Origin: Calothrix anomala FACHB-343
GTDB taxonomy: Bacteria > Cyanobacteriota > Cyanobacteriia > Cyanobacteriales > Nostocaceae
Assembly: GCF_014696435.1 (NCBI RefSeq)
Contig: NZ_JACJQG010000084.1
Coordinates: 1 to 38,744, forward strand
Length of the DNA: 38,744 bases
Direction: 5' to 3'
The notes under the pieces were generated by a model, which worked only from the letters and a program-made list of their open reading frames with translations, did not search any database and was not told the origin of the DNA. How positions within the stretch are numbered: position 1 is the first letter of the stretch; the number at the start of each line of letters is the position of its first letter. The position numbers and the translations under genes were made by a program. This document shows, in pieces, positions 15,703 through 24,991 of the stretch.

Positions 15703-17904
15703 GTGAACGGACAGCAATTATTTCATACTTTCTTGCCTGGTGTAACAGTAGCAGTATTAACCACCCAAACAGCTTGGGCTGGTACTGCTAAAGTTAATGG
15801 GCTACAGCCTTTGTATTCTTCTAGTGTTTTGACAGCTAATAACGATCAAACCTTGATTGAAAATGGCTCTAGTACTCAGTTCTACATAGCTGATAAGAGG
15901 TTACCGAGTTTAGTCCCTACTAGTGATGGGATTTTAACGCCAACAAAACCTGTAAGCGATCGCAATCTGGCAATTACTGGTAGCAATCATCCTAGTACCC
16001 TGAAGGCCAAAATCCAGCAGGGAAATCAAGGAAGATTTTCGAGTTTTTTATCTATTATTCCTACTGCGCAAAAGCTTGATATTAAACGGTTTTCTCCAGA
16101 AAATCACAAACAAAATAACTCCAGTAATTCGGAGCAGAAATTAGAGAATAGAGTTGTTCCTACTACTAACACCAAACTCTCTGCTACCGACCAGCAAAAA
16201 TTGCTCCTATCGGCTTTACAGCAGTCAACCAATCAAGAGCAAAAGCCGCAGACGCAATTACAAACAACTTTACCAGTTGCAACTGGAAATACAGTCACTT
16301 CCAAGTTACTGGAAATACCCAATTGCGCACAGCCACAGGGACAGTTGAACTCTGGGGTTGCTTGCGCGCAAACCATGACAGCCAAGAATCTGCTAGCTCA
16401 GAGTAATAATCAGACTACACCTGGTGTAACTATACCAACTCAAACTGCACCAGCTGGGACTGTACCAACTCAAACTGCACCAGAAACAGTGGTACCAATT
16501 CAAAATGTACCAGGCTTAGTGGGGCCAGCACCAGCCGGAACAGTGCCAATTCCAGAGAACTTGATTCCTAATCCCAATCCGCTACAATATCCCACCAATG
16601 CAGGAGAAGTTACTGTAAAAAGTAATGAGCGAATTAGCTTAGTGCAAGCTTTGGAACTCGCAAGGCGCAATAACAGAGAGCTACAGGTAGCACAGTTAGA
16701 ATTAGAACGGAGTCGAGCAGTTTTACGCGAAGCGCAAGCAGCCTTACTACCCACCTTGGGCGTAAGTGCGGATCTTATACGTCAGCGAAGTGTGAACGAG
16801 ACCTATAATGTCAAGCTCCAACAGCAGCAACAAGAAAGCCTACCACCTTCATTCCGTCAACCGATCGATCCGGCTCCCAGCAATACAAATTTGAATGCGC
16901 AAGCACAGCTTTCCTACGATCTTTACACTTCTGGCAGAAGGCAAGCAACAATAAAAGAAGCGGAAGAACGGGTAAGATTGGCGGAATTAACTGTAGAAAG
17001 CCAATCTGAGGATATTCGTCTGAATGTAGCGACTGAATACTACAATTTGCAACAAGCCGACGAGCAAGTACGCATTGCTCAGTCTGCTGTGACTAATTCT
17101 CAGGCGAGTTTGCGAGATGCAGAAGCTTTAGAACGCGCCGGGGTAGGTACGAGATTTGATGTACTGCGATCGCAGGTGAACTTAGCTAATGCACAACAAG
17201 ACTTAACCAACGCGATCGCCCAGCAACAAATTGCCCGTCGTCGGTTAGCCACAAGGTTAAGTTTGCCACAGTCAGCAACTATTAGTGCCGGCGATCCAGT
17301 AAAATTAGCTGGTCTTTGGAACCAAACATTAGAACAAAGTATAGTTTTAGCTTATCAAAACCGCCCAGAACTCCAACAACAGTTGGCACAACGCAACATT
17401 AGCGAACAACAGCGAAGACAAGCACTAGCAGCCCTGGGGCCACAGGTCAGCTTAGTTGCTAGCTATGACTTCTTCGATCGGTTTAATGATAATATCAGCG
17501 TCGCTGATGGTTATTCTGTAGGCGTTAGAGCGTCCTTGAACTTGTATGATGGTGGGGCAGCTAAAGCCAGAGCCGCACAAGCCAGAGCCAATATTGCGAT
17601 CGCAGAAACTAACTTTGCAGAACAGCGCAACCAAATTAGATTTCAGGTAGAACAAGCTTATTCCAACCAGCAATCTAACTTAGAAAACGTTCAAACCGCG
17701 AATACAGCGCTAGAACAAGCTAGAGAAGCTTTACGTTTAGCACGTTTACGCTTTCAAGCAGGTGTAGGTACGCAAACTGATGTCATTAACTCCGAAAACG
17801 ACTTGACAAGAGCTGAAGGTAACCGCATTCGCGCAATTTTGGATTACAACCGCGCTCTAGCTGAGTTACAACGTTCAGTCACATCAAGGGCTTTTCGTCA
17901 ATAG
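15703..17904 (+). CDS. hgdD: TolC-family outer membrane efflux protein, HgdD-like
   Basis: This 733-residue protein carries the outer membrane factor of tripartite exporters. A signal peptide (LFHTFLPGVTVAVLTTQTAWA) is followed by about 280 residues of low-complexity Ser/Thr/Gln/Pro sequence, including TIPTQTAPAG-type repeats (about 245-285). The TolC domain (about 310-730) has two halves, each starting as a long coiled helix (ISLVQALELARRNNRELQVAQ; EQSIVLAYQNRPELQQQLAQ) with LYDGG and GVGTRFDV/GVGTQTDV motifs. In Anabaena PCC 7120, hgdD (alr2887), needed for heterocyst glycolipid export, follows kaiC in the same order, which supports the assignment. GTG start with GAGGGG 6 bases upstream. 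Confidence 0.88.
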   Translation: MNGQQLFHTFLPGVTVAVLTTQTAWAGTAKVNGLQPLYSSSVLTANNDQTLIENGSSTQFYIADKRLPSLVPTSDGILTPTKPVSDRNLAITGSNHPSTLKAKIQQGNQGRFSSFLSIIPTAQKLDIKRFSPENHKQNNSSNSEQKLENRVVPTTNTKLSATDQQKLLLSALQQSTNQEQKPQTQLQTTLPVATGNTVTSKLLEIPNCAQPQGQLNSGVACAQTMTAKNLLAQSNNQTTPGVTIPTQTAPAGTVPTQTAPETVVPIQNVPGLVGPAPAGTVPIPENLIPNPNPLQYPTNAGEVTVKSNERISLVQALELARRNNRELQVAQLELERSRAVLREAQAALLPTLGVSADLIRQRSVNETYNVKLQQQQQESLPPSFRQPIDPAPSNTNLNAQAQLSYDLYTSGRRQATIKEAEERVRLAELTVESQSEDIRLNVATEYYNLQQADEQVRIAQSAVTNSQASLRDAEALERAGVGTRFDVLRSQVNLANAQQDLTNAIAQQQIARRRLATRLSLPQSATISAGDPVKLAGLWNQTLEQSIVLAYQNRPELQQQLAQRNISEQQRRQALAALGPQVSLVASYDFFDRFNDNISVADGYSVGVRASLNLYDGGAAKARAAQARANIAIAETNFAEQRNQIRFQVEQAYSNQQSNLENVQTANTALEQAREALRLARLRFQAGVGTQTDVINSENDLTRAEGNRIRAILDYNRALAELQRSVTSRAFRQ

Positions 17905-17922
17905 ACGCGATTCATCGCGTCT
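17903..17922. repeat. Dispersed palindrome, copy 2
   Basis: AGACGCGAT-TC-ATCGCGTCT, same as 3004-3023 apart from the 2-base centre, and again followed by GTACAAT. It overlaps the last two bases of the hgdD stop codon. Confidence 0.8.
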
Positions 17923-18072
17923 GTACAATGGTCATTGGTCAACTGTTTACCTCCCTGCTCTCTCCCTCATCTTCCTCATTAAGAGTACTTCTGGCAACGT
18001 GGATGATGAATAATCAATCAAAATTGGAATAACATAGCTGAGTATTTAACTACTCGGCTGTTAAAAAAATTT

Positions 18073-18450
18073 ATGACTATAGTGACATCACAAGAAATTG
18101 CACAGTTTCGCTCTTTATTCATAGATAATCCTACAGCAATGGAAGTACTAGACTTAATTGAGGATTGTGAGGGCGATTTAGAAGATGCGGCGATGAGCCT
18201 GGCAATTAGGGCGGGACAGCAACCAGAAAGAGCCAACTCCGAGTGGTTAGATGCTTTGGCGCGAAAATGGCGGGCTGTAATTTGCGAACAAGATTTTCGC
18301 GACGAATTACAGAATAATTCCCTGCAACGGATGATGGAATATCTTTATACCATGCCAACCTTCCCGAAAATTTTGGCAGTACCAGTTTTGCTGTATGTCC
18401 TCAAACAAGGCGTGAACAATTTTTGTGAGCCATTCGATGCACTCAAGTGA
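18073..18450 (+). CDS. Conserved cyanobacterial protein, unknown function
   Basis: This 125-residue, acidic, mostly helical protein has no signal peptide. Residues about 18-50 (NPTAMEVLDLIEDCEGDLEDAA) look like a UBA/CUE-type three-helix bundle, which is inference. The C-terminus (TFPKILAVPVLLYVLKQGVNNFC) is hydrophobic and may bind a membrane or partner. I do not recognise a functional name. It sits 168 bp after hgdD. Confidence 0.7.
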   Translation: MTIVTSQEIAQFRSLFIDNPTAMEVLDLIEDCEGDLEDAAMSLAIRAGQQPERANSEWLDALARKWRAVICEQDFRDELQNNSLQRMMEYLYTMPTFPKILAVPVLLYVLKQGVNNFCEPFDALK

Positions 18451-18486
18451 GAGCAAATAGATATTTATGCATAAAAATAGTTATTA

Positions 18487-18612
18487 GTCAATAGTCATTT
18501 GTCAATAGTCATTTGTCATTTGTCATTTGTCATTTGTCAAAGACGGGATAACCTTGTCCCCCTTGTCCTCCTTGTCCTCCTTGTCCCCTTTGTCCCCCTG
18601 CCCCCTACCCTC
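18487..18612. repeat. Two adjoining heptamer/decamer repeat arrays
   Basis: GTCAATA/GTCATTT heptamers run at 18487-18540, followed by CCTTGTCCTC-type repeats and a pyrimidine-rich tract at 18556-18612. No gene is seen in the 227-bp gap. Confidence 0.8.
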
Positions 18613-18677
18613 TGCCCCCTACACTGGTACGCTGTTAATAAAGGCAAAATTTTTCCAGACTATTTTTCAAAAAATCA

Positions 18678-19175
18678 ATGAATTACCTCGTTGCTGTATT
18701 ACCAGACCGTATCCAAGTTGAAGCTGCTTACTTAGCTTTAGAAAAAGAGTCCATTAAAAGTACTATCCTGGGGAAGGGATATAAAACAGCAGATGAGTTT
18801 GGCTTGATTGACCCGAAAGAACAAGCCAAGAAACAAGTAAAACTCATGGCGTTTTGGTTAATACCATTTGGCTTTTTTGCTGGTTTCACCTTCAGCTTAA
18901 TTACTGGTTTAGATACCTTTGCTTGGGCGGGAGAAATTGGTAATCACGTGGTTGGTGGACTACTGGGTGCTGTGAGTGGCGCTATGGGTAGTGTATTTGT
19001 GGGCGGTGGTGTTGGTTTGATTGCGGGTAGCGGTGATGCTTTACCCTATCGCAACCGCTTGGATGCAGGTAAATATCTGTTAGTAGTCCAAGGTTCGGAA
19101 ACTCTGACTCGTCAAGCAACTCGGATATTACGTCAGTTTGAGCCGGAAAATATTCAGGGTTATGGCGATAGTTAG
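18678..19175 (+). CDS. Conserved membrane protein with glycine-rich helices, unknown function
   Basis: 165 residues. The N-terminal segment (MNYLVAVLPDRIQVEAAYLALEKESI, about 1-50) looks like a small alpha/beta domain. Two membrane segments follow: LMAFWLIPFGFFAGFTFSLITG (about 56-77) and a long glycine-zipper-like stretch (VVGGLLGAVSGAMGSVFVGG, about 93-115). The C-terminus (KYLLVVQGSETLTRQATRIL) returns to a soluble alpha/beta fold. Resembles general-stress or glycine-zipper proteins; no function can be named. Confidence 0.75.
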   Translation: MNYLVAVLPDRIQVEAAYLALEKESIKSTILGKGYKTADEFGLIDPKEQAKKQVKLMAFWLIPFGFFAGFTFSLITGLDTFAWAGEIGNHVVGGLLGAVSGAMGSVFVGGGVGLIAGSGDALPYRNRLDAGKYLLVVQGSETLTRQATRILRQFEPENIQGYGDS

Positions 19176-19398
19176 TCAATGGTCAATTGTCAATAGTCAA
19201 TGGTCATTTGTTACTAGAACATCCCGAAATCGCCCTGTCACTATAGAATGGTGCGGGCGTTTATTGGCATATCGACCCTATGATGTATGATTTTTGCAAT
19301 TGGTTTGATTTGCAGATGGCGCTAGAATCAAACAGTGCTCATGAGTAATTGGTCAATAGAGATTATTGGCTGAAGCTCACAACTGATAATTTTTAATA
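19176..19398. other. Intergenic region
   Basis: GTCAATG/GTCAATA-type heptamers at 19172-19209. No gene or strong hairpin seen; it should contain the promoter of the S4 protein gene. Confidence 0.4.
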
Positions 19399-20178
19399 AT
19401 GTTGCCCAGAGAAGAACTTTTAAAAACTGTTGAAAATCGAGATATTGTAGCTCGTGTCATCGATCGCGCACAAGAAGCAATCAAAACCTGGGAAGTGGTT
19501 TTGACAGATTTTCTGTCTCCCCCAGAACTAGCAGAAATTCAACGGGTGTTTAGTCGGTTAACAGAGGTGCAATTGCTGGCTTGGGGTGGATATCCGCAAG
19601 CTGAACGCCAAAGATTAGCGATCGCCCGTGCAGAAATTCCTTTAGATCAGTCTCAAGTCGCCTTAGTATTATTAGAAATTGCTGGTAATTTCTTGTTTGA
19701 TACCGCAACCCACCGCGACTTTTTAGGCGCAATGTTGGGTACGGGAATCGTCCGGGAAAAAACTGGCGATATTATTGTTCTGGGCGAACGTGGCGCACAG
19801 GTAATTGTCGCACCAGAGTTAGCAGAATTTTTAGAGATGAACCTCCAACAAGTGCGATCGGTGCCGGTGAAAACCCAGCGCATTGATCTAAGTGAGTTAA
19901 AGGTTCGGGAACCGAAGAAAAAAGAAATGACTACTGTTGAAGCTTCCTTACGGTTAGATGCGATCGCCTCTGCTGGTTTTGGTATGTCGCGCAGCAAAAT
20001 GGTGGATTTAATCGACTCTGGTGATGTGCGCGTTAACTGGAAGGAAGTATCTCAAGCTAGTTCTCAAGTGAAAACCGGTGATTTAATTGCTATTCGCGGT
20101 AAGGGACGCCTAGAAGTTGGTGAAGTTGCTGTGACGAAAAAAGACCGTTACCGCGTGCAATTAACAAGGTATATGTAG
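19399..20178 (+). CDS. Photosystem II S4 domain protein (YlmH-like RNA-binding)
   Basis: 259 residues. The N-terminal domain (LPREELLKTVENRDIVARVIDRAQEAIKTWEVVLTDFLSPPE) and central region (about 45-170, QLLAWGGYPQAERQRLAIAR) are those of YlmH-type proteins. The C-terminal S4 domain (about 180-245: LRLDAIASAGFGMSRSKMVDLIDSGDVRVNW) binds RNA. The cyanobacterial/plant branch is annotated as photosystem II S4 domain protein, with a possible role in PSII assembly or translation; the molecular role is not firm. It converges with the SDR gene. Confidence 0.88.
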   Translation: MLPREELLKTVENRDIVARVIDRAQEAIKTWEVVLTDFLSPPELAEIQRVFSRLTEVQLLAWGGYPQAERQRLAIARAEIPLDQSQVALVLLEIAGNFLFDTATHRDFLGAMLGTGIVREKTGDIIVLGERGAQVIVAPELAEFLEMNLQQVRSVPVKTQRIDLSELKVREPKKKEMTTVEASLRLDAIASAGFGMSRSKMVDLIDSGDVRVNWKEVSQASSQVKTGDLIAIRGKGRLEVGEVAVTKKDRYRVQLTRYM

Positions 20179-20201
20179 GTTGTCAGTCAGTCATACTGTA
20201 T

Positions 20202-20224
20202 AGGGTTTAGCAATGCTAAACCCT
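20202..20224. terminator. Hairpin AGGGTTTAGCA / TGCTAAACCCT between convergent genes
   Basis: A perfect 11-bp inverted repeat around one base (effective loop 3-5 nt) starts 23 bp after the S4 gene stop. It lacks a clear T-run, so factor-independent termination is only likely, not certain; it could serve both convergent genes. Confidence 0.5.
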
Positions 20225-20248
20225 TACAAAGAATTTGATAATTACGAA

Positions 20249-20354
20249 TTATCCCTATTTAAAAAAAGAATGCGACAGATGGTAGGGGCATGGCATTGCC
20301 ATGCCCTCTAGGATATATTGATGTGCAGCCAACACTATTTATATAAATTGGTAT
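20249..20354. mobile_element. Dispersed MITE-like element, family B copy 1 (about 106 bp)
   Basis: Starts TTATCCCTATTTAAAAAAAG and ends TAAATTGGTAT, around a core palindrome GGGGCATGGCATTGCCATGCCC (20285-20306). The copy at 34770-34879, in the opposite orientation, shares the ends, the A-run, TAGGGGC and the palindrome. The ends are imperfect inverted repeats (TATCCC-ATTT against ATACCAATTT). Confidence 0.7.
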
Positions 20355-20374
20355 GACAAATTAGAAATTACAAA

Positions 20375-21151
20375 TTACGATTTAAAGCTTCTTGCTAACA
20401 TATTCAACAAAATTTGGCGGGGAACTATTCTGGCTAATATAGTTCTAATTTGAGTTTTAACATCGCCAATCACAACGGCTGGCTGCCGATTTTCTAAAGC
20501 TTTCAGCGTTTGTTTGACTACTTCTTCACTAGTAAACATTTGCTCTGTACTTCCTGCTAAACTAGGAGGAAAATTAGCTTCTGCAAAAAAATTAGTTTCT
20601 ATAGGGCCTGGACAAGTAACAATAACTCGAATCCCGTAAGGACGATTTTCTGCCCATAATGCCTGACTAAAGCTGACAATAAAAGCTTTGCTAGCAGCAT
20701 AAACAGAAAGATATGGCATAGGTTGAAATGCAGTAATTGAAGATACATTAATTATGCTTCCCGATTGACGTTGCCGCATTAAAGGTAAAAATTTATGCGT
20801 TAAATCAACCAATGCCAGAATATTTAATTGCACGATTTTGACTTGCTTTTCTCCATCAGAGCTAGCAAAGTCACCATAATCACCAATCCCAGCATTATTA
20901 ATTAATAAATCTATAGTTAATCCCTTAGCTTGGACAATATCAAAAACTGCTTTAGCTGCATTATTTTCTGTTAAATCTTTAACGATAAATTCTATCTGAA
21001 TTTTGTACTTTTCTTGGAGTTCTTTTGTTAATTGGTAAAGTTTTTCTTGTGAACGCGCCACTAAAACCAGATTTATATTTTGTGCTGCTAGTTGTTGGGC
21101 AAAGGCTTTACCAATACCACTAGATGCACCTGTAATTAAAGCAGTTGACAT
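20375..21151 (-). CDS. Short-chain dehydrogenase/reductase (SDR)
   Basis: This 258-residue NAD(P)-dependent oxidoreductase has the TGASSGIG nucleotide loop (residues 7-14), LVARS at the end of beta-2 (NADP-type Arg), D-L-T, LINNAGIGDYG, and the catalytic Ser-Tyr-Lys in INVSSITAF-x9-VYAASKA. PGPIETNF follows the active site. It belongs to the classical SDR group near DltE/short-chain acyl dehydrogenases; the substrate is unknown. The gene stands alone, convergent with the S4 protein gene and divergent from the gene at 21342. Confidence 0.9.
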   Translation of the reverse strand: MSTALITGASSGIGKAFAQQLAAQNINLVLVARSQEKLYQLTKELQEKYKIQIEFIVKDLTENNAAKAVFDIVQAKGLTIDLLINNAGIGDYGDFASSDGEKQVKIVQLNILALVDLTHKFLPLMRQRQSGSIINVSSITAFQPMPYLSVYAASKAFIVSFSQALWAENRPYGIRVIVTCPGPIETNFFAEANFPPSLAGSTEQMFTSEEVVKQTLKALENRQPAVVIGDVKTQIRTILARIVPRQILLNMLARSFKS

Positions 21152-21341
21152 TATAGGTGTTTTGACAAAAATTAAATCAGCCTATAAATATTAACCATAA
21201 AAGTTAACATTTTTAACCATCTAGAGTAATATGCCAAATTGGTCATTTGTTATTTATTTGACAATTGACTATAGACAATTGGCTCTTGAGTGCTAATTTT
21301 TCATCAATGGCTGGGAATACTAGAATTATAAGTTACATCTT

Positions 21342-22844
21342 ATGTCTATGTATCGGTTAAATAAAACAGCCTTAAAAATTTTGCGTGCAGAAGTTCAAAA
21401 ATGTAGTGGTAACGATCAAGTTAGCAAAATTGAACAAGAAATAGTCAGTAAGCGCTTAGAAAAACTCTCCCAAGAAAAAGGTTCGCCAGCAGAGTTAGAT
21501 GAATTGCGAGATAGTGTGATCGATATATATCCCCAATTTAGCGAGAAGGTACTCAAACAAGCTGCAAAAGCTAATCAACCGTCTGGTATTTTTCGCAAAA
21601 TCAAATGGGCAACTATACTTTTAGGTGGTTCAGCAGGCATACTATGGCTAATAAATTTGCCTTATCCGATGATACGCTGGCCTGTTGCGAAGACTGCGCC
21701 GATTCTATTGTTGCCTAGCTATATCAATATGGATCATCACTATCGCGAGGCAATTAAAAACTTAGAACAAGCAGATCAGTTAATTAATCAAGCTACTAGT
21801 GCTGTTGATATTGAGCAAGGTACCCTCAAAGCGAAAGCAGCACAAAAAAATTTAGATAATTTACCAGTTTGGTTTTTAGGTTACTATCCTCAAGCTTACT
21901 GTAATTTTTTTGGTTGTACTTGGAAGTTTACCGTAGATGAGTTTGAAACAGCGCGTCAGCGAGTGGCGCGGATAGAAGCTATAGCTTTTCAAGATAAAAA
22001 TGCTTTGAAACCATTGGTTCAAGCAGAACAGCTGGTAACCATAGCACGCCAGCAGTATGAAAAAGCTATTACTATTAAAGATAAAGAAAATGCGATCGCA
22101 TCTTGGCAAGCTGCCATAGATCAATTAGAACAAATCCCCGACGCCACATTTGCTGGAGAAAGCGCACAAACTAAACTCAAAGCTTATCAGCGCGATTTTG
22201 ATAATGCACGTATCGGTACATTTATTGCAGCTGCACAAGAATTTGATTTAGAAGCAGAAAAAATTCAAGCCACCCAACCTAAAGCTGCATCAGAACTATG
22301 GGAACAAGCACTGAAGCGCCTCAACCAAATCCCCACAGAAAATCCTCGCTATTTAGAAGCACAAAGATTACTAGCTGGTTATCAAGTCAAACTCAAAACA
22401 GTTGTCGATCCGCGTAGCGATACATATATAGAAGCAGCAAAGCAATTTGCTCTAGCAGCTGCCAAAGCATCACAAAATCCACCCCATTCTGTCGCTAAAT
22501 GGGAGCAAATTGCTAAATTATGGCGCAAATCAATCGATCAGCTAGAAAACATTCGCGTTGAAGAACCTGGCTATGTCGCCGCACAAAAATTACTCGCTGA
22601 GTATCAAACTAATTTAGGCATCATCGAAACTCGCCGCACAGCCGAAAGCGAAGCACAAGCATCTTTAGCAGCCGCGAATGAGCAAATCCAAAGTTTAATT
22701 GCTTCTCCACCTAGCGAGCCTCAGCAGTTCAAAGGTAGAATTCAGGGCATTATTAATCGCCTTAAAACTATCCAAGCTGGGACAACTGCCTACCCTGAAG
22801 CCCAAAAACTGCTAGCATCGGCTCAGAAAAAACTGCAAAATTAA
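21342..22844 (+). CDS. Membrane-anchored protein with tandem helical repeats, unknown function
   Basis: 500 residues. Residues 1-85 are charged and cytosolic (KIEQEIVSKRLEKLSQEKG). One membrane helix follows at about 88-106 (ATILLGGSAGILWLINLPYP). The rest is helical and contains four related units of about 75-80 residues. Each has a W or hydrophobic helix, then a QLEQIP / RLNQIP / QLENIR / RLKTIQ turn, then an A-Q-K-L-L-A-x-Y-Q-like helix (KLKAYQ, QRLLAGYQ, QKLLAEYQ, QKLLASAQ). This resembles TPR-like scaffolds. There is no enzymatic motif. Probably a periplasmic or cytosolic scaffold anchored in the membrane. Confidence 0.75.
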   Translation: MSMYRLNKTALKILRAEVQKCSGNDQVSKIEQEIVSKRLEKLSQEKGSPAELDELRDSVIDIYPQFSEKVLKQAAKANQPSGIFRKIKWATILLGGSAGILWLINLPYPMIRWPVAKTAPILLLPSYINMDHHYREAIKNLEQADQLINQATSAVDIEQGTLKAKAAQKNLDNLPVWFLGYYPQAYCNFFGCTWKFTVDEFETARQRVARIEAIAFQDKNALKPLVQAEQLVTIARQQYEKAITIKDKENAIASWQAAIDQLEQIPDATFAGESAQTKLKAYQRDFDNARIGTFIAAAQEFDLEAEKIQATQPKAASELWEQALKRLNQIPTENPRYLEAQRLLAGYQVKLKTVVDPRSDTYIEAAKQFALAAAKASQNPPHSVAKWEQIAKLWRKSIDQLENIRVEEPGYVAAQKLLAEYQTNLGIIETRRTAESEAQASLAAANEQIQSLIASPPSEPQQFKGRIQGIINRLKTIQAGTTAYPEAQKLLASAQKKLQN

Positions 22845-22894
22845 ATGCTTGCTTATTGTAAATAGGTATGCTAATATTGTTAATCGTGGGTTGA

Positions 22895-22968
<74 letters not shown>

Positions 22969-23199
22969 TTATTTCACAGTGATACATTGTTTGTCGTCGG
23001 TGACAAATTATTGTCCATTAGGCATTAGTAATCATCTATATCTAAAGATGAACTACTTTAGTTATATTACCAGTTTAACAGTGTAGTGCGATCGCTATTA
23101 GAGGATTAGTGGATGAATTTGAGCTTGTCTTCGCCGCGATCGCCATCTCAAAAATATATAATTCTTCGTTACTTTCTCTATCTTAATGGAGCAAGAGGA
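22969..23199. other. Intergenic region between tRNA-Val and the insertion element, no gene
   Basis: AT-rich sequence with two HIP1-related sites; no hairpin with T-run or coding frame recognised. Confidence 0.4.
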
Positions 23200-23267
23200 C
23201 TCCCGTTAAGTCTGACGACTGTAACGGGAGATGAATTGTGACCAGTATAAAACGTTCGCCCCGCAAA

Positions 23268-23675
23268 TCATTGTTTTGGTTGTTCTTGGTTCTCAACGTA
23301 ATTCTTTAATTGCTCAACTGTGACACCTCCACAACTAGCCACAAAATACGCACCAGTCCAGAAGTAAGGCTTGTTGTAAAAGTATTTTTTAGCCAACCAA
23401 GGAAACTCTTTGCGTATTAACCTGCTACTCACTGTTTTGATATTTCCAATCAATGTTGAGAGGGGTTTATCAGGCTTGTAGTCAATTAATATGTGAACGT
23501 GATCTGGTTCGCCGTTGAACTCTAACAGTTCGCAATCCCATTTTTTAAGGGTATCCGTGATTATTTCTTTTAGCCTGCTTAGGATTTCTGCATTAATAGC
23601 TTTTCTGCGGTATTTTACAACCAAAACGATATGAGCGTTAAGCCTGTAAACAGACCTAAAACCATGATGGTACAT
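23268..23675 (-). CDS. tnpA: IS200/IS605 family transposase TnpA (Y1 HUH)
   Basis: 135 residues. The HUH metal motif is HVHILID (His59 and His61), and the nucleophile is Tyr126 in EQLKNYVENQ. The VVKYRRKAI and NIKTVSSRLIRKEFPWL segments are typical. TnpA cuts and joins single-stranded element DNA at the terminal hairpins. The length agrees with the family (130-150), and no key residue is missing. Confidence 0.95.
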   Translation of the reverse strand: MYHHGFRSVYRLNAHIVLVVKYRRKAINAEILSRLKEIITDTLKKWDCELLEFNGEPDHVHILIDYKPDKPLSTLIGNIKTVSSRLIRKEFPWLAKKYFYNKPYFWTGAYFVASCGGVTVEQLKNYVENQEQPKQ

Positions 23676-23779
23676 ACATTGACAAGAGGTAGCGGTAAGC
23701 AGTATATTACCACCGGCAGTTGTTCATGGGGGAAACCCCCAAGACCACACTGCCTCATAAGTTTCTCAAAAATATATTG

Positions 23780-24991
23780 ATGTTAGACGTACTCAAGGTC
23801 AGAATTTACCCAAACAAAGAGCAAGAAATATCCTTGGCTAAAAGCTTTGGATGTTCCCGCTTTGTTTGGAATTTCTACCTCAATAAAACTAATATTCAAT
23901 ACGAAGAAACGGGTAAGGGCATGACTTATTGCCAGATGGCTAAAGACCTTACCCAGTTGAAGAAATTGGCTGATTATGAATGGTTGCAAGAACCAACTGC
24001 TGCCGTTCTACAACAGTCACTCAAGAATTTAGAATCTGCGTTTAAAAACTTTTTTGCAAAGCGCACTGGATTCCCAAAATTCAAGAGCAAACATTCAAAG
24101 CAATCAATTCGATTTCCTGAAAGTTGTTCAATTAAGAATGGTGGCTTAAAACTCCCTAAACTTGGCATTGTTAAAGTTAGTCTTTCAAAGAATGTTAGTG
24201 GCAAGATTAAATCTGTAACTGTTTCTAAAACAAGTACAGATAAATATTTTGCTGCAATCCTATTTGAAGTTGGAGACTTGAAAAACACCAAGCAAGGCAA
24301 AATATCAGGAATTGATTTAGGATTAACCAGTTTAATAACTGTGTTCGACGGTGAAACTTGTCATAAAGTTGATCCAATCAAACCCACAAGAAAATATGCC
24401 AAACGACTAAGAGTTAGACAAAAATCTTTATCTCGCAAAGTTAAAGGTTCTAACAATAGGCGTAAAGCGGTTAAAGTGGTTGCCAGAGTTCACGAAAAAA
24501 TATCAAATACAAGGGCCAATTTTCTCCATAAACTCTCACGAAAGTTAGTTGACGACAACCAAGTCATAGTAGCTGAGAACCTTTGTGTTAAAGGATTAGC
24601 GCGTACCAAGTTAGCCAAGTCAATACATGATGCGGGTTTTGGTATGCTTCTCAATTTCATCAGCTACAAACTAGACAGAGTTGAAGGTAACTTCATTCAA
24701 GTTGACAGATTCTTCCCCAGCACAAAGCTTTGTTCATGTTGCGGTCACAAGAATGATTTGCTGAATTTAAGTATCCGTGAGTGGATTTGTTTAAACTGCC
24801 AAACAATACATGATAGAGATGAAAATGCCTCACGGAACTTGAGAGCAGAAGGGATAAGAATACTGTCAACAAATACTGTGGGACACACAGAAATTCAAGC
24901 TTGTGGAGAAACAGTAAGACTCGTTGGTACTTGTGCCAAAAAGCGTGTTTCTAAGAAGCAAGAATCTCCCGCTAACCGCAAAGCGGTGTAG
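23780..24991 (+). CDS. tnpB: TnpB RNA-guided nuclease / transposase accessory (OrfB)
   Basis: 403 residues from the ATG at 23780 (MLDVLKVRIYPN, the family start; an in-frame upstream start at 23720 would add an unlikely leader). RuvC catalytic residues are all present: Asp179 in GIDLGL, Glu266 in VIVAENL, Asp347 in HDRDENASRN. The zinc finger is C318-x-x-C321 with C337-x-x-C340. TnpB proteins are omega-RNA-guided DNA nucleases and ancestors of Cas12; the guide RNA would be transcribed across the 3' end of this gene into the flank after about 24990. Confidence 0.95.
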   Translation: MLDVLKVRIYPNKEQEISLAKSFGCSRFVWNFYLNKTNIQYEETGKGMTYCQMAKDLTQLKKLADYEWLQEPTAAVLQQSLKNLESAFKNFFAKRTGFPKFKSKHSKQSIRFPESCSIKNGGLKLPKLGIVKVSLSKNVSGKIKSVTVSKTSTDKYFAAILFEVGDLKNTKQGKISGIDLGLTSLITVFDGETCHKVDPIKPTRKYAKRLRVRQKSLSRKVKGSNNRRKAVKVVARVHEKISNTRANFLHKLSRKLVDDNQVIVAENLCVKGLARTKLAKSIHDAGFGMLLNFISYKLDRVEGNFIQVDRFFPSTKLCSCCGHKNDLLNLSIREWICLNCQTIHDRDENASRNLRAEGIRILSTNTVGHTEIQACGETVRLVGTCAKKRVSKKQESPANRKAV

